Part shown: one piece after another, positions 25,601 to 34,714 of the stretch
Layout: each line of letters begins with the position of its first letter
Numbering within the stretch: position 1 is the stretch's first letter
Assembly: GCA_014843695.1 (NCBI GenBank)
Contig: CM026386.1
Span: 83,000,129 to 83,064,128 of the forward strand
From: Archivesica marissinica
Lineage: Eukaryota; Mollusca; Bivalvia; Venerida; Vesicomyidae
Reading direction: 5' to 3'
Length of the DNA stretch: 64,000 bases
Translations under genes and position numbers: made by a program
Notes under the pieces: model-generated
Told to the model about the DNA's origin: nothing
Seen by the model: the letters and a program-made list of their open reading frames with translations, nothing else
Databases searched by the model: none

Positions 25601-27282
25601 NNNNNNNNNNNNNNNNNNNNNNNNNNNNNNNNNNNNNNNNNNNNNNNNNNNNNNNNNNNNNNNNNNNNNTGTTTATGTGTGAAGGGATATGTTTATGTGT
25701 GAAGGGACATGTTTATGTGTGAAGGGACATGTTTATTTGTGAAGGGATATGTTTATGTGTGAAGGGACATGTTTATGTGTGAAGGGACATGTTTATGTGT
25801 GAAGGGACATGTTTATGTGTGAAGGGACATGTTTATGTGTGAAGGGACATGTTTATGTGTGAAGGGACATGTTTATGTGTGAAGGGACTTGTTTATGTGT
25901 GAAGGGACTTGTTTATGTGTGAAGGGACTTGTTTATGTGTGAAGGGACATGTTTATGTGTGAAGGGACATGTTTATGTGTGAAGGGACATGTTTATGTGT
26001 GAAGGGACATGTTTATGTGTGAAGGGACATGTTTATGTGTGAAGGGACATGTTTATGTGTGAAGGGACATGTTTATGTGTGAAGGGACATGTTTATGTGT
26101 GAAGGAAGGGACTTGTTTATGTGTGAAGGGACATGTTTATGTGTGAAGGGACATGTTTATGTGTGAAGGGACATGTTTATGTGTGAAGGAAGGGACATGT
26201 TTATGTGTGAAGGGACATGTTTATGTGTGAAGGGACATGTTTATGTGTGAAGGGACATGTTTATGTGTGAAGGGACATGTTTATGTGTGAAGGGACATGT
26301 TTATGTGTGAAGGGACATGTTTATGTGTGAAGGGACATGTTTATGTGTGAAGGGACATGTTTATGTGTGAAGGGACATGTTTATGTGTGAAGGGACATGT
26401 TTATGTGTGAAGGGACATGTTTATGTGTGAAGGGACATGTTTATGTGTGAAGGGACATGTTTATGTGTGAAGGGACATGTTTATGTGTGAAGGGACATGT
26501 TTATGTGTGAAGGGACATGTTTATGTGTGAAGGGACATGTTTATGTGTGAAGGGACATGTTTATGTGTGAAGGGACATGTTTATGTGTGAAGGGACATGT
26601 TTATGTGTGAAGGGACATGTTTATGTGTGAAGGGACATGTTTATGTGTGAAGGGACATGTTTATGTGTGAAGGGACATGTTTATGTGTGAAGGGACATGT
26701 TTATGTGTGAAGGGACATGTTTATGTGTGAAGGGACATGTTTATGTGTGAAGGGACATGTTTATGTGTGAAGGGACATGTTTATGTGTGAAGGGACATGT
26801 TTATGTGTGAAGGGACATGTTTATGTGTGAAGGGACATGTTTATGTGTGAAGTGATATGTTTATGTGTGAAGGGACATGTTTATGTGTGAAGGGACATGT
26901 TTATGTGTGAAGGGACATGTTTATGTGTGAAGGGACATGTTTATGTGTGAAGGAAGGGACTTGTTTATGTGTGAAGTGATATGTTTATGTGTGAAGGGAC
27001 ATGTTTATGTGTGAAGGGACATGTTTATGTGTGAAGGGACATGTTTGAAGGGACATGTTTATGTGTGAAGGGACATGTTTATATAGTTTTGATATTTCAA
27101 ATCTATGATTATTTACTATTTCAGTTGTGTTCATCATTATCGGTATTATCATATATGGGGCAAAGGCAAGTGGTGTGTACAACGACTTCTCGTGGGCGTT
27201 CGCTATAACCATCATAGCCGGGGTAACATGCCTCGCGGCTGGCGTGGTGGTCGTGTTGGATTGGATGGGTAAAGTGGTTTAA
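16497..27282 (+). CDS. claudin/PMP22-family-like four-TM protein, 3 exons
   Basis: Coding exons join(16497-16686, 17400-17543, 27125-27282) give 492 nt, a 163-residue protein and TAA. Donors gtaagt at 16687 and 17544 and acceptors ttgacag and atttcag are canonical, both introns are phase 1, and the joined frame has no stop. Four hydrophobic segments: residues about 8-28, 70-93, 99-123 and 134-157. The first extracellular loop has the family signature: W29, G-x-L-F at 41-44, C47 and C56 (the W-GLW-C-C pattern of claudin, EMP and PMP22 proteins, here with F for the last aromatic). The length is somewhat short but suitable for invertebrate members. Expected role, from the family: a plasma-membrane protein of cell junctions or paracellular barriers; the exact partner is unknown. 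The cytoplasmic tail after TM4 is very short (DWMGKVV) with V-V at the end, weakly PDZ-ligand-like. The ATG has A at -3. An AATAAA lies 86 nt after the stop. Upstream UTR exons cannot be placed because of the G tract. Confidence 0.88.
16781..17139. repeat. intron 1: 41-bp direct repeats flanking a dispersed 170-bp repeat
   Basis: tcatacacttggcgctttcg… at 16781-16821 recurs with 5 or so changes at 17098-17138. Between them, 16924-17096 is a copy of 32577-32745 (same orientation, landmark acaaaccgcgtat-cgacgtttg). At the other site this segment is the centre of a foldback element, so this looks like a remnant of that family inside the intron. Confidence 0.8.
17400..17543 (+). CDS. claudin-like gene, coding exon 2
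   Basis: Encodes residues 64-111 and the first base of codon 112: the W65-W66 loop end, TM2, a short NNDLK cytoplasmic turn and the first half of TM3. Acceptor gtttgacag|a, donor gcat|gtaagt. Its 144 nt keep phase 1 on both sides. Confidence 0.88.
17585..17877 (-). mobile_element. SINE-A, complete, in intron 2
   Basis: Read on the minus strand: head gtccagtggttaacacgatg, gactgggaatccaggggtcg and box B caggttcgactccc, then body and the gggcaaccggtagcgacgat tail. It starts only about 40 nt after exon 2 and lies antisense to the gene. Confidence 0.93.
18064..18626 (+). mobile_element. SINE-A interrupted by nested insertions
   Basis: Head at 18064-18129 (atccagtggttaaccggttg; box B atgttcgattcccg). 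The body resumes about 18435 (cgggtgggattttaaatctg) and ends at gtagcgacgataactaaacg. In between are an insertion with its own target-site duplication (18130-18299) and a second T/A-rich stretch (18315-18430) that repeats ataatattttattgca, probably the same family inserted twice. Confidence 0.88.
18130..18299 (-). mobile_element. 170-bp insertion with 14-bp TSD nested in SINE-A
   Basis: The 14-mer ttcccgtctgaccc occurs at 18116-18129 and again at 18300-18313, while intact SINE-A copies have it once. The inserted DNA begins with a T-rich run (atttctttcttttttaat), as expected for an A-tailed retroelement in minus orientation. Source element unknown; probably a LINE 3' end. Confidence 0.82.
18627..19750. 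other. intron 2, no gene recognised
   Basis: AT-rich intronic DNA with a short (gaca)n tract near 18948-18958. No conserved exon-like block seen between exon 2 and the LINE fragment. Confidence 0.55.
19751..20370 (-). pseudogene. LINE (non-LTR) polyprotein, C-terminal fragment, in intron 2
   Basis: About 205 uninterrupted codons on the minus strand ending at 19751. Downstream of a KQALEYEKYFNIITKQDYLT-like helix region it has LFRYRTCNNRLPLETSRWGG and a zinc-knuckle-like C-R-L-C-x7-E-Q-H-x4-C. This is the usual C-terminal region of jockey/CR1-type LINE ORF2 proteins. The catalytic RT core and endonuclease are missing and stop codons precede 20370, so it is a 5'-truncated copy. The frame is intact over 600 nt, which suggests a fairly young insertion. 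It lies antisense to the host gene. Confidence 0.85.
20516..20710 (-). mobile_element. SINE-D copy in intron 2
   Basis: Matches 1842-2058 in the same orientation (tatggtgacac, gatcttccgcaagccagctg, agcggtgaggggcatg). More decayed; head partly lost. Confidence 0.68.
20812..20965 (-). mobile_element. SINE-F, head-truncated; scrap at 20711-20760
   Basis: Tail and body only: tttattttacaacgattgcg, acaacttatattaatcactc, ggcgcggatgaaagcgtaaa, gtgggaggaaaccggagtac. A 50-bp scrap of the same tail precedes it, so two insertions or a partial duplication occurred here. Confidence 0.78.
20985..21210 (-). mobile_element. SINE-A, head-truncated, at the edge of the 20-bp array
   Basis: Reads from the tail (tttatttatcgtcgctaccg) through the body to catctgaaagactgttaag, then stops where the minisatellite starts. 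It has a small internal duplication (cctcggtttaacctcggttt). The tRNA head is absent, perhaps lost when the array expanded. Confidence 0.9.
21218..27083 (+). repeat. 20-bp minisatellite filling intron 2, with gap
   Basis: Unit acatgtttatgtgtgaaggg, with a 24-bp form carrying an extra aagg. The left 1.6 kb mixes 20- and 24-bp units with many indels. From about 23030 to 26940 the units are almost identical, with rare acttg or atatg variants. It ends about 40 nt before exon 3. The 1000-N gap lies inside, so the real length is unknown and may be much larger. Frames read through it are artefacts. Confidence 0.98.
24670..25669. other. assembly gap of exactly 1000 N inside the 20-bp array
   Basis: Round size indicates a placeholder. 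Both flanks are the same repeat, so a collapse of a longer array is the likely cause. Confidence 0.99.
27125..27282 (+). CDS. claudin-like gene, coding exon 3 (terminal)
   Basis: Encodes the rest of codon 112 to 163 and TAA (27280-27282): second half of TM3, the short second extracellular loop (AKASGVYNDFS), TM4 and the tail DWMGKVV. Acceptor ttactatttcag. More GC-rich than the intron, with third positions favouring C/G, which fits coding sequence. Confidence 0.87.
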
Positions 27283-27367
27283 GCTGCAACTGCACGTGAT
27301 CTTCAAAATATACTTGATATGTTCTCATATTATAGTATTTCCAATTGCGGAACTCAAAATTGTTACA

Positions 27368-27373
27368 AATAAA
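27368..27373 (+). promoter_or_regulatory. polyadenylation signal of the claudin-like gene
   Basis: AATAAA 86 nt after the stop codon, followed by a T-rich stretch (gatttttttctc). Position and context suit the 3' end of the transcript. Confidence 0.6.
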
Positions 27374-27547
27374 GATTTTTTTCTCAAGTAAGAACATTAA
27401 TTAATTCGTTCCTTACGTTCTCCACTCCACTTAAATACCGCCACATATGCATTCATTCTAGTCATTTGAATAGAGTTCATTGAACGAGAAAATGTCATTG
27501 GAAATGAATCGATGTTTAGTTTATACTTTCAGCAAAGCCATTTATTA

Positions 27548-27650
27548 TACTTTATTTATTTTACAACGATTGCGAAGCAAGTTTTAACAACTTATATTAA
27601 TCACTCTCGTTGGCTCGGATGAAAGCGTATATGTGGTCACTTGGGATGTG
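27548..27650 (-). mobile_element. SINE-F, tail fragment
   Basis: Tail and start of body only (tttattttacaacgattgcg, aacttatattaatcactctc, gctcggatgaaagcg). Confidence 0.75.
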
Positions 27651-27928
27651 AGACTGCAATAATAGTGAATATTAAGGTCAATCACGTACATCACATGCAG
27701 CAGATTATAAATGTCACGGTATTGAAAGGTCTAAATTATCGCGTACATGATAGCGTGAAATGTTAAATATTTCATATAACCTCAATGGTTTTAAGAGCTA
27801 TGTACATAATTCGGACGAATATGCATCGTTATGATTTAAATATGTGATCTTTTTAGCGTGAACACCTCAATTTTGATGCCAGAAATATGTGGATACAAAA
27901 CCCGACACTCTCCTCTTTATTTGAGACA

Positions 27929-28140
27929 TGTCCGCCTCCATGGTCGAGTGGCTAAGGTCGCTGACTTGAATACCACTGTAACCTATCATCACCGATGGTC
28001 ACGGTTCGAGCCCCGCTCAAACCGTGTTTCATTTATATGAAAAAGTTGGCAGTTTCTTACGGAGGTTGGTGCAACAAGTACTGGTTAATCGCTGGAGACT
28101 GCCCAGGAAAAATGCTTGCAACTATTCCGTTATGAAAACA
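27929..28140 (+). mobile_element. SINE-B, plus orientation
   Basis: tRNA-Ser/Leu-like head (gtcgagtggctaaggtcgct; box B cacggttcgagccccg), then gaaaaagttggcagtttctt and agtactggttaatcgctgg body. The distal tail seen at 1521-1600 is shorter here. Confidence 0.87.
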
Positions 28141-28457
28141 GTGGAGTAATTTTCAAGTTGAAGGTCAAGGCTCCACGGATTTTAGCCTACTGGTTACAAT
28201 GATGATATGTTATAGTAAACATCCAACTACTCGAGATACAGTTATTTTCATGAGGTAGCCATACACATGTAATTAGATGCAAACACCATACAGCCCTGTC
28301 AGTGTCCATCCGTGTTACTAATACAATTAACACACTTGAATATGTACTAACCAGTCACGTGATGTAAATATATTTTATGATTATGTAGTACGTACAAAAC
28401 TGATAATAAAATGTTGTTCTATTCTGTTATGTTACCACACATCTTACGTCGTCTCTT

Positions 28458-28860
28458 ACTCCACTCACTAAACTCATGTACACTCCACGTATGAACACTC
28501 CACTCACTAAACTCATGTACACTCCACGTATGCACATTCCATTCATGAACACTCCACTCATTAACTCATGTACACTCCACGTATGAACACTCCACTCACT
28601 AAACTCATGTACACTCCACGTATGCACATTCCATTCATGAACACTCCACTCACTAAACTCATGTACACTCCACGTATGCACATTCCATTCATGAACACTC
28701 CACTCACTAAACTCATGTACACTCCACGTATGCACATTCCATTCATGAACACTCCACTCACTAAACGCATGTACACTCCACGTATGCACACTCCACTCAC
28801 TAAACTCATGTACACTCCACGTATGCACACTCCACTCATTCCATGCATGCACACTCCACA
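28458..28860. repeat. 54-bp minisatellite with shorter variants
   Basis: Unit built of ctcatgtacactccacgtatg, cacattccattcatgaac and actccactcactaaa pieces, used as 54-bp and about 33-36-bp units. 54 nt is 18 codons, so both strands are open; this is not evidence for coding. Confidence 0.93.
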
Positions 28861-28978
28861 ATCTCACTCCACACACTCCATTCACTATGCGCATGCACTC
28901 GATCCATTCAGCCGAGTTCTGACCAGTGTCCGCCCCACCAAACCTCACAACAGTGAGAGACATCGGTGAGTGAATATT

Positions 28979-29080
28979 ACGTTTATTTATCGTCGCTACC
29001 GGTTGCCCATATGAGCGACGCCTCTTTAAGAGATTAGTCATTTTAAATTGTTGGAGGATAGTGCAATGATACAAACCTCT
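28979..29080 (-). mobile_element. SINE-A, tail fragment
   Basis: acgtttatttatcgtcgcta, tgcccatatgagcgacgcct and ggaggatagtgcaatgatac only; 5' truncated. Confidence 0.87.
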
Positions 29081-29305
29081 CTGCAAATTTCTTGTTCTCT
29101 GGTAATTCTGCACACGTACTGAAGAAAAATCATAGCTGTTGTCATCATTCTATCTTCCTTAGATGCCAATCCCTTCGTGCAGATGTCTATTTCAGTAATT
29201 GATTTTGACTGCAACCCTTTATTGACTTTCACAGTTGATAGGTAGTGCCCATTTCATATTATATATTTATCACATAACTTTACTTGTATTCAGTGTAATA
29301 CAGTG

Positions 29306-29555
29306 TGTGTGTTTTACGTTTATTTATCGTCGCTACCAGTTGCCCATATGAGCGACGCCTCCTGAAGAGATTAGTCATTTTAGATTTTGGAGGACAGTGC
29401 ATGATACAGAGTCTCCTCTGGTTCTTTTACGGGCAGGGTGTAAAGCACCGACACGAGACCTCGGTTTAACGTCCCATCTGAAAGACTGTTAATTTTATTA
29501 GGGTCAGACGGGGGATCAAATCTGTGATCCCTGGATTACCAGTCCAACTTGGATA
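29306..29555 (-). mobile_element. SINE-A, nearly complete
   Basis: Starts with the gtgtgtgttttacgtttatt tail. The body follows, then the remains of the head (gtcagacgggggatcaaatc, ccctggattaccagtcc). Box B is mutated (gatttgatcccc). It lies against the R1 repeat. Confidence 0.9.
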
Positions 29556-29571
29556 CAGATCTGTATGTCAG

Positions 29572-29925
29572 AGATATCGGTCAGTTACTGCCCCTGAATA
29601 CTCCCTAAAAGTAGATAGGTCCTATTAAGTGTTTTCCTCTGTTTTTATAGTTGTTTCCTTTGCACACCATACTAACGATTTTATTCACTATCGCTTCTTA
29701 CGATTATTAAATTACTATATAGTATCGACATATCTCCTACAGTATATGCAATGGGTATTATTTGTAAAATAATGTTTATCAATTAATTAACACGATGTTG
29801 ATAAACTCACATTCACCATACCGCAACATCTGGTTAAGAAACAACAGTAAATACAAAGGATTCCAACTAAAATTTGGGATAAATCAGAATGTATCTACCA
29901 AGGGAGGTAATAGAAAAATTAGAGA
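29572..29925 (+). repeat. dispersed repeat R1, copy 2
   Basis: Reverse complement of 14018-14385 and parallel to the split copy at 45625-46895. The interior agrees across the later insertion point of SINE-D (cgacatatctcctacagtat). Confidence 0.85.
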
Positions 29926-30397
29926 TATTTCTGATTGTTCACATTTATGTTACCGCATTTTGGCTCAATTTATCTAAACACTGTCATTAATTGTGTCTGG
30001 TATGCATTGCAAATTCTAGATAAAAGGAATTACTACCATCAAAACTCATCTGTATACGTCAGCGGGATAGCTTTATGTGTAAAGCAAAGCTGCAGTCCGT
30101 TTAACTGTAACTATGGCCGTGTAATGTATGCAGTAAACACATATAAACACCCGTTGAATGTATGCACAGCCCACTGTAACATTGTCAGAACCAAACACCG
30201 CATCGGAATTGCGTAGACACGCCATTGAACATTTAGAAAATATTTCCTAATTATATGTCATTTTACTAAAATGATTTTAAGTCATTATTAATGAATCACG
30301 GGGCTTTGGTGAATCAACGTTATTTTAAGGATTGGATTTATTCTATTGCTAGTAGAATGAATGTGGTTATACAGATCTATGTTAGAGCAGCCCTACC
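29926..30397. other. no gene recognised
   Basis: A 93-codon plus-strand frame at 29935-30216 (AUG, Cys/Tyr-rich) has no recognisable domain and no splice support, so it is left uncalled. Confidence 0.5.
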
Positions 30398-30408
30398 TTA
30401 TTGGTATT

Positions 30409-30685
30409 AGTTACAGACGGATGCATAGTCCAGTGGTTATCACGATGGACTGGGAATCCAGGTTCGATTCCCCCGTCTGACTTTAATAAAATTATGGGAC
30501 TTTAAACCGAGGTCTCGTGTCGGTGCTTTACATCGTGCACGTAAAGGACCAGAGGAGATTCTGGAATGGGTCTCCGTCTGTATCATTGCACTTTCCTCCA
30601 AACATCTAAAATGACTAATCTAATCAGGAGGCGTCGCTCATATGGGCAACCGGTAGTGCTGTTAAAAAAACGTAAAACACACACA
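30409..30685 (+). mobile_element. SINE-A, full length with 11-bp TSD (type copy)
   Basis: Head: tagtccagtggttatcacga, gactgggaatcc, box B aggttcgattccccc. Body: aaaccgaggtctcgtgtcgg, accagaggagattctggaat. Tail: gggcaaccggtag, then aaacgtaaaacacacaca. Flanked by perfect ttattggtatt at 30398-30408 and 30686-30696. This is the cleanest copy in the window and defines the 277-bp family. Confidence 0.95.
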
Positions 30686-30837
30686 TTATTGGTATTCAAA
30701 AGATGGCGACAGAGTGGAGTCGCATGGTGGACTCAGTTCATAATACTCGAGTTTGAACGTTAAATACTCATCTGGGAACAATGCAACCCACTGGTGAGTA
30801 CAACAGGCTATTAATGTATCGTATGAAGTATTCAATT

Positions 30838-31147
30838 AACGAGCACATAGGCAGGCTGGGCCAAGATTAACGAGCACATAGGCAGGCTGGGCCAAGATTA
30901 ACGAGCACATAGGCAGGCTGGGCCAAGATTAACGAGCACATAGGCAGGCTGGGCCAAGATTAACGAGCACATAGGCAGGCTGTGCCAAGATTAACGAGCA
31001 CATAGGCAGGCTGGGCCAAGATTAACGAGCACATAGGCAGGCTGGGCCAAGATTAACGAGCACATAGGCAGGCTGGGCCAAGATTAACGAGCACATAGGC
31101 AGGCTGTGCCAAGATTAACGAGCACATAGGCAGGCTGGGCCAAGATT
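30838..31147. repeat. 31-bp minisatellite, 10 copies
   Basis: Unit aacgagcacataggcaggct followed by gggccaagatt. Units 5 and 9 share a tgtgcc variant, suggesting a four-unit duplication. Confidence 0.97.
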
Positions 31148-31188
31148 AACAAGAAATAGCTTCACAGTCGCACACGATTAGGTTCTGC

Positions 31189-31387
31189 AAGTTTATTTTA
31201 GCTTGATTGGGAAACAAGTTCTTACAACTTATATTAATCACTCTGGAGACCTCATTCCTGATGGAATCCATCGTCACTAGAGAGGAGGCAATGTGAAATT
31301 TAAATGCCTTGCCTAAGGGCACAATCGCAATGGTTCCAGCGGGCCTTTCACACCTGAAGCGAACGCGCTACAACCCGCTATCACGAC
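31189..31387 (-). mobile_element. SINE-C copy
   Basis: Tail agcttgattgggaaacaagt and aacttatattaatcactctg, body cctcattcctgatggaatcc and gccttgcctaagggcacaat, head on the right partly deleted (box B lost). Possible 6-bp duplication ttctgc at 31183 and 31388. Confidence 0.85.
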
Positions 31388-31476
31388 TTCTGCTATGTAG
31401 TCAGGTATGAAACCCTGATTACGATGTGTGTGCTTTTGCTCGTCGTGTATGTGCATAGAATACCATACATACTACT

Positions 31477-31826
31477 GTGGTATAATTGCCAATCCAGTAC
31501 ATCTATATGATGTGTACAGCATAGCAGTGGTATAATTGCCAATCCAGTACATCTATATGATGTGTACAGCATAGCAGTGGTATAATTGCCAATCCAGTAC
31601 ATCTATATGATGTGTACAGCATAGCAGTGGTATAATTGCCAATCCAGTACATCTATATGATGTGTACAGCATAGCAGTGGTATAATTGCCAAGCCAGTAC
31701 ATCTATATGATGTGTACAGCATAGCAGTGGTATAATTGCCAAGCCAGTACATCTATATGATGTGTACAGCATAGCAGTGGTATAATTGCCAATCCAGTAC
31801 ATCTATATGATGTGTACAGCATAGCC
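31477..31826. repeat. 50-bp minisatellite, 7 copies
   Basis: Unit gtggtataattgccaatcca, then gtacatctatatgatgtgta, then cagcatagca. Units 5 and 6 carry aagcca for aatcca. Confidence 0.97.
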
Positions 31827-31871
31827 GACTAATTGGATGTCAATTACATTGCTTGTTACTTGGGTTTACAG

Positions 31872-32027
31872 TTGCACCGATGGCTTGGGCAATATGCCTA
31901 CCTTATGGGTGGTATTGGTGGTGTATATGCCCCCGGGCAGGTGCGTCTCTCGGCAGTCGCAGGCGGCACTGATGTAGAACCACAGGAGTCCATGGAGGGA
32001 AATACAACAGTTTCCCACATGCAGTAG
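31872..32027 (+). other. possible terminal exon (weak)
   Basis: Follows a plausible acceptor (ttgttacttgggtttacag). It is more GC-rich than its surroundings and stays open to TAG at 32025-32027, reading GGIGGVYAPGQ…VEPQESMEGN. A cagg|tgcgt at about 31938 could instead be a donor. No family recognised and no partner exon found. Confidence 0.2.
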
Positions 32028-32326
32028 ATGCACCACAGGTTGTGTTTCGAAATTAAATTGTTAGAGGTGAAGAAAGCGTGGCCTCCGGCGAACAAGCAAA
32101 GGAAATGCGATTATCGTCGAACGACGAACAGTGCATAGGGGAGGTTAGCATATAACAGGAAATTTGTTGCGTGTTGTTTTTAAATGTCGAAACAGGTGTA
32201 TGTAGACGTCCCTCCAGATCACCCTCGTTTGATAGACAAATGATTGCTGCGGAGAACTAAAATAGTGGCTTTACAAGTAAGTTTAGATACTGGCATATTA
32301 CAGCCGTTGAATATGTAGCATGTGGT

Positions 32327-32905
32327 TTGTTTACATGTGCGACTTGGTTGTCTTCGAGTATATAGCCTTTTGATAGTGATGGTGTGTCATTTTTAAACTT
32401 GTTTGGAATGGCCGAAAAGCAAATAAAATGCACTTTTCACGTATAAATGCATTGCTACTACAAATTCTTCCGAATATTTTCGAACACTAACATTGAAGTG
32501 TTTTTTTGTGGTCTACAAACTTTCAAAATTGAAAGTAGGATTTCATATAACGATAAATTTGTATTACTCATGTATGTCGACCCTATTTACATTATTTTGT
32601 TATGTAAACAAACCGCGTATTCGACGTTTGTTTATTAGTTGAAATACTCAGTTTTTGAGGCAAATATTTGGAAACAAATTATACCATATAATAGGAAATT
32701 ACATTCTGCAGAAATTTGCATGTTCATTGATGTAGTGTAGCTTTAAGAAGAATATGATACACTATAGGATTGACAGTATACACACAATTGTTTAGGCCAT
32801 TCCAAGCAAGTAAATGATACTCCGTCACTATCAAGGCTATATACTCAAAAGACAACCAGGTCGAGAATGAGCCCTGCGTAATTATCAATTGATTGCACAT
32901 GTTTA
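32327..32905. mobile_element. foldback (long inverted repeat) element
   Basis: Left arm 32327-32412 (with gacttggttgtcttcgagta and tatagccttttgatagtgat) pairs with right arm 32795-32905 after complementing; the right arm has about 37 extra bases. The centre 32577-32745 recurs in intron 1 of the claudin-like gene. No ORF, so non-autonomous. Confidence 0.72.
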
Positions 32906-33497
32906 CAATAAAAAGACTTAACAAATTTTATTTTTTTAATCAAACAAATTATTTAATTTCTTTATATTTGCATGTTTGATAAACTGGCAAACTGTATTTG
33001 AAACGTCTATGAAATATATCATTATTCAGTAGTTACCAAGGTATGGCATGGACTTGAAGTTCTTGCAGCTTATATCTTATTCCCTATGAAAGTTTTTCTG
33101 GTTACTGTTTACACGTTTCATTATGCATTTCATGTTTTAATTTGTTGAGATGGTTGATTGACTTAATTGTTCAAATGATTTCTCTCGTTAAATAAATTAT
33201 TTATTATTATTATTGATAGTAGCAAGAACCTGTGTGCAACCCGTTTGCTGTTTGATATGCATATCATTCCTTGTTAAGTTGTTATATATTTGTGTATACA
33301 CATATGTCAAAGAGCAATACTTGCCAATAAAGTATGATTAAATCAAATTTTGCTCTAGTTTCCAGTAGATTGTTTGATTGGATTTTATGCCAGCATCAGA
33401 ACCATTTTGGGCTATATTGCTGGCTAGCAGTCTACCTAACACCTCTCCTGGGCAGGCTTCAGCAGTTAACCAGTACTTGGTGCACCAACCTCCTTAA

Positions 33498-33926
33498 CCC
33501 ATTTGATTCTGGATACCATTCAAACAGTATTTGCACAGAACATATAGTCAGATCAGCCGACATGGAAACATGCTGTCTGATCAGACTGCAGGCCCGTCGC
33601 TGGGCATACGCAAGTACGCACGTGCGTATCATTGGTCTGAGAAAATGAAAAAAAATTAAAACTCCAAAAATGAATTAAAACGCCAGGGGGGTAGTAGGGA
33701 TACATAGGCGCCGTGATGTGTGGAGTGGTGGAATAATGTAAATAAAAAATAATTTCCAACTCATTTTATTTTGCTCTATACCGACACAGAATCTACATAC
33801 AATATATGCAAAGAATCTACATACAATATATGCAAAGAAAGCAAAAATGGGTCGAGCCTCACGCTGCGGCTGATCTGGATCTATGTTGTTTGCAAAAGCC
33901 TATAAATGTATCCAGAATGAAATGGG
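33498..33926. mobile_element. piggyBac-like MITE (TTAA target site)
   Basis: Terminal inverted repeats cccatttgattctggatac (33498-33516) and its complement (33908-33926) match at 18 of 19. TTAA flanks both ends (33494-33497, 33927-33930). TTAA duplication with termini starting CCC is the mark of piggyBac-type elements. No transposase ORF. The interior has a gtctgatcagactg palindrome and a block, about 33587-33860, that looks like a further insertion. Confidence 0.87.
33741..33858. repeat. two-copy seed locus of the 24-bp array
   Basis: 118 bp: aataaaaaataatttccaac, then attttgctctata-cgacacag, two 24-bp units, then aaagcaaaaatgggtcgagcc. The same left and right flanks bound the 4.6-kb array at 35618-40248. 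Confidence 0.93.
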
Positions 33927-34372
33927 TTAAGAAACTAGTTTCCAGTAGATATGAAAGTTAAACAAACAAACATAATGTGAAAATTGTATTTATTAATAAA
34001 TCAATCACTGACATTCTAAAAAAGCGAGAGAAATAAAGTGGTGGAAAATAATACATGTACCATGTACGTTTGGAGAACTATGTCAGGTAGTTTTATGTTA
34101 TGATACAGTAAAGGTGTCAATGGAGTAAACTGTTATCACAGAATAATGCATCTACTAGCATAGCCGCACAGCCTTATTTTTCAACTTGAACGTATAGTCT
34201 TCACACTCCACTTACTGTACAGTGTGCATACACACTGCTGACTAATGTCAGAAATATAATCTCTTTGTACACCCGATGAAATCTGATACAAGAAACTGTC
34301 TATAGTATGAAACGTGATATAATGAAACATCATTTCAAACCAAATTGATCGAAATAGGTGCCACCCACCTTC

Positions 34373-34590
34373 AGTCATGTCAATAACCCACATTCAGTCG
34401 TGTCAATAACCCACCCGTCAGTCGTGTCAATAACCCACTGTCAGTTGTGTCAATAACCCACTGTCAGTCGTGTCAATAACCCACTGTCAGTCGTGTCAAT
34501 AACCAACCTTCAGTCATGTCAATAACCCACTGTCAGTCGTGTCAATAACCCACAGTCAGTCGTGTCAATAACCCAATCAGTCGTGTCAAT
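34373..34590. repeat. 23-bp minisatellite, about 10 copies
   Basis: Unit cagtcgtgtcaataacccac plus 2-4 variable bases (tgt, ccgt, agt). Confidence 0.96.
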
Positions 34591-34714
34591 TGATTTCCAT
34601 GAAATTTGCACAGTAAAGACAAATTGTTGTATCTGGTTGCACAGGGTGCGTAACCGTGACCTAGAAAGTTGTACAAGTATATAATACACAGATAGTCTCG
34701 AGGTGGATGCATCA

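Larger units (their letters stand above)
33371..33934 (-). mobile_element. 5'-truncated SINE-B with 16-bp TSD, carrying a nested MITE
   Basis: SINE-B 3' sequence (tatgccagcatcagaacca, gttaaccagtacttggtg, caccaacctcc) is split by the element 33498-33926 and resumes as gaaac. The whole lies between perfect 16-mers ctagtttccagtagat at 33355-33370 and 33935-33950. The head is absent, so the copy was truncated when inserted. Confidence 0.88.

Noticed and set aside
24623..25722. 359-codon frames across N
   Set aside because: Almost entirely gap; the ends are minisatellite.
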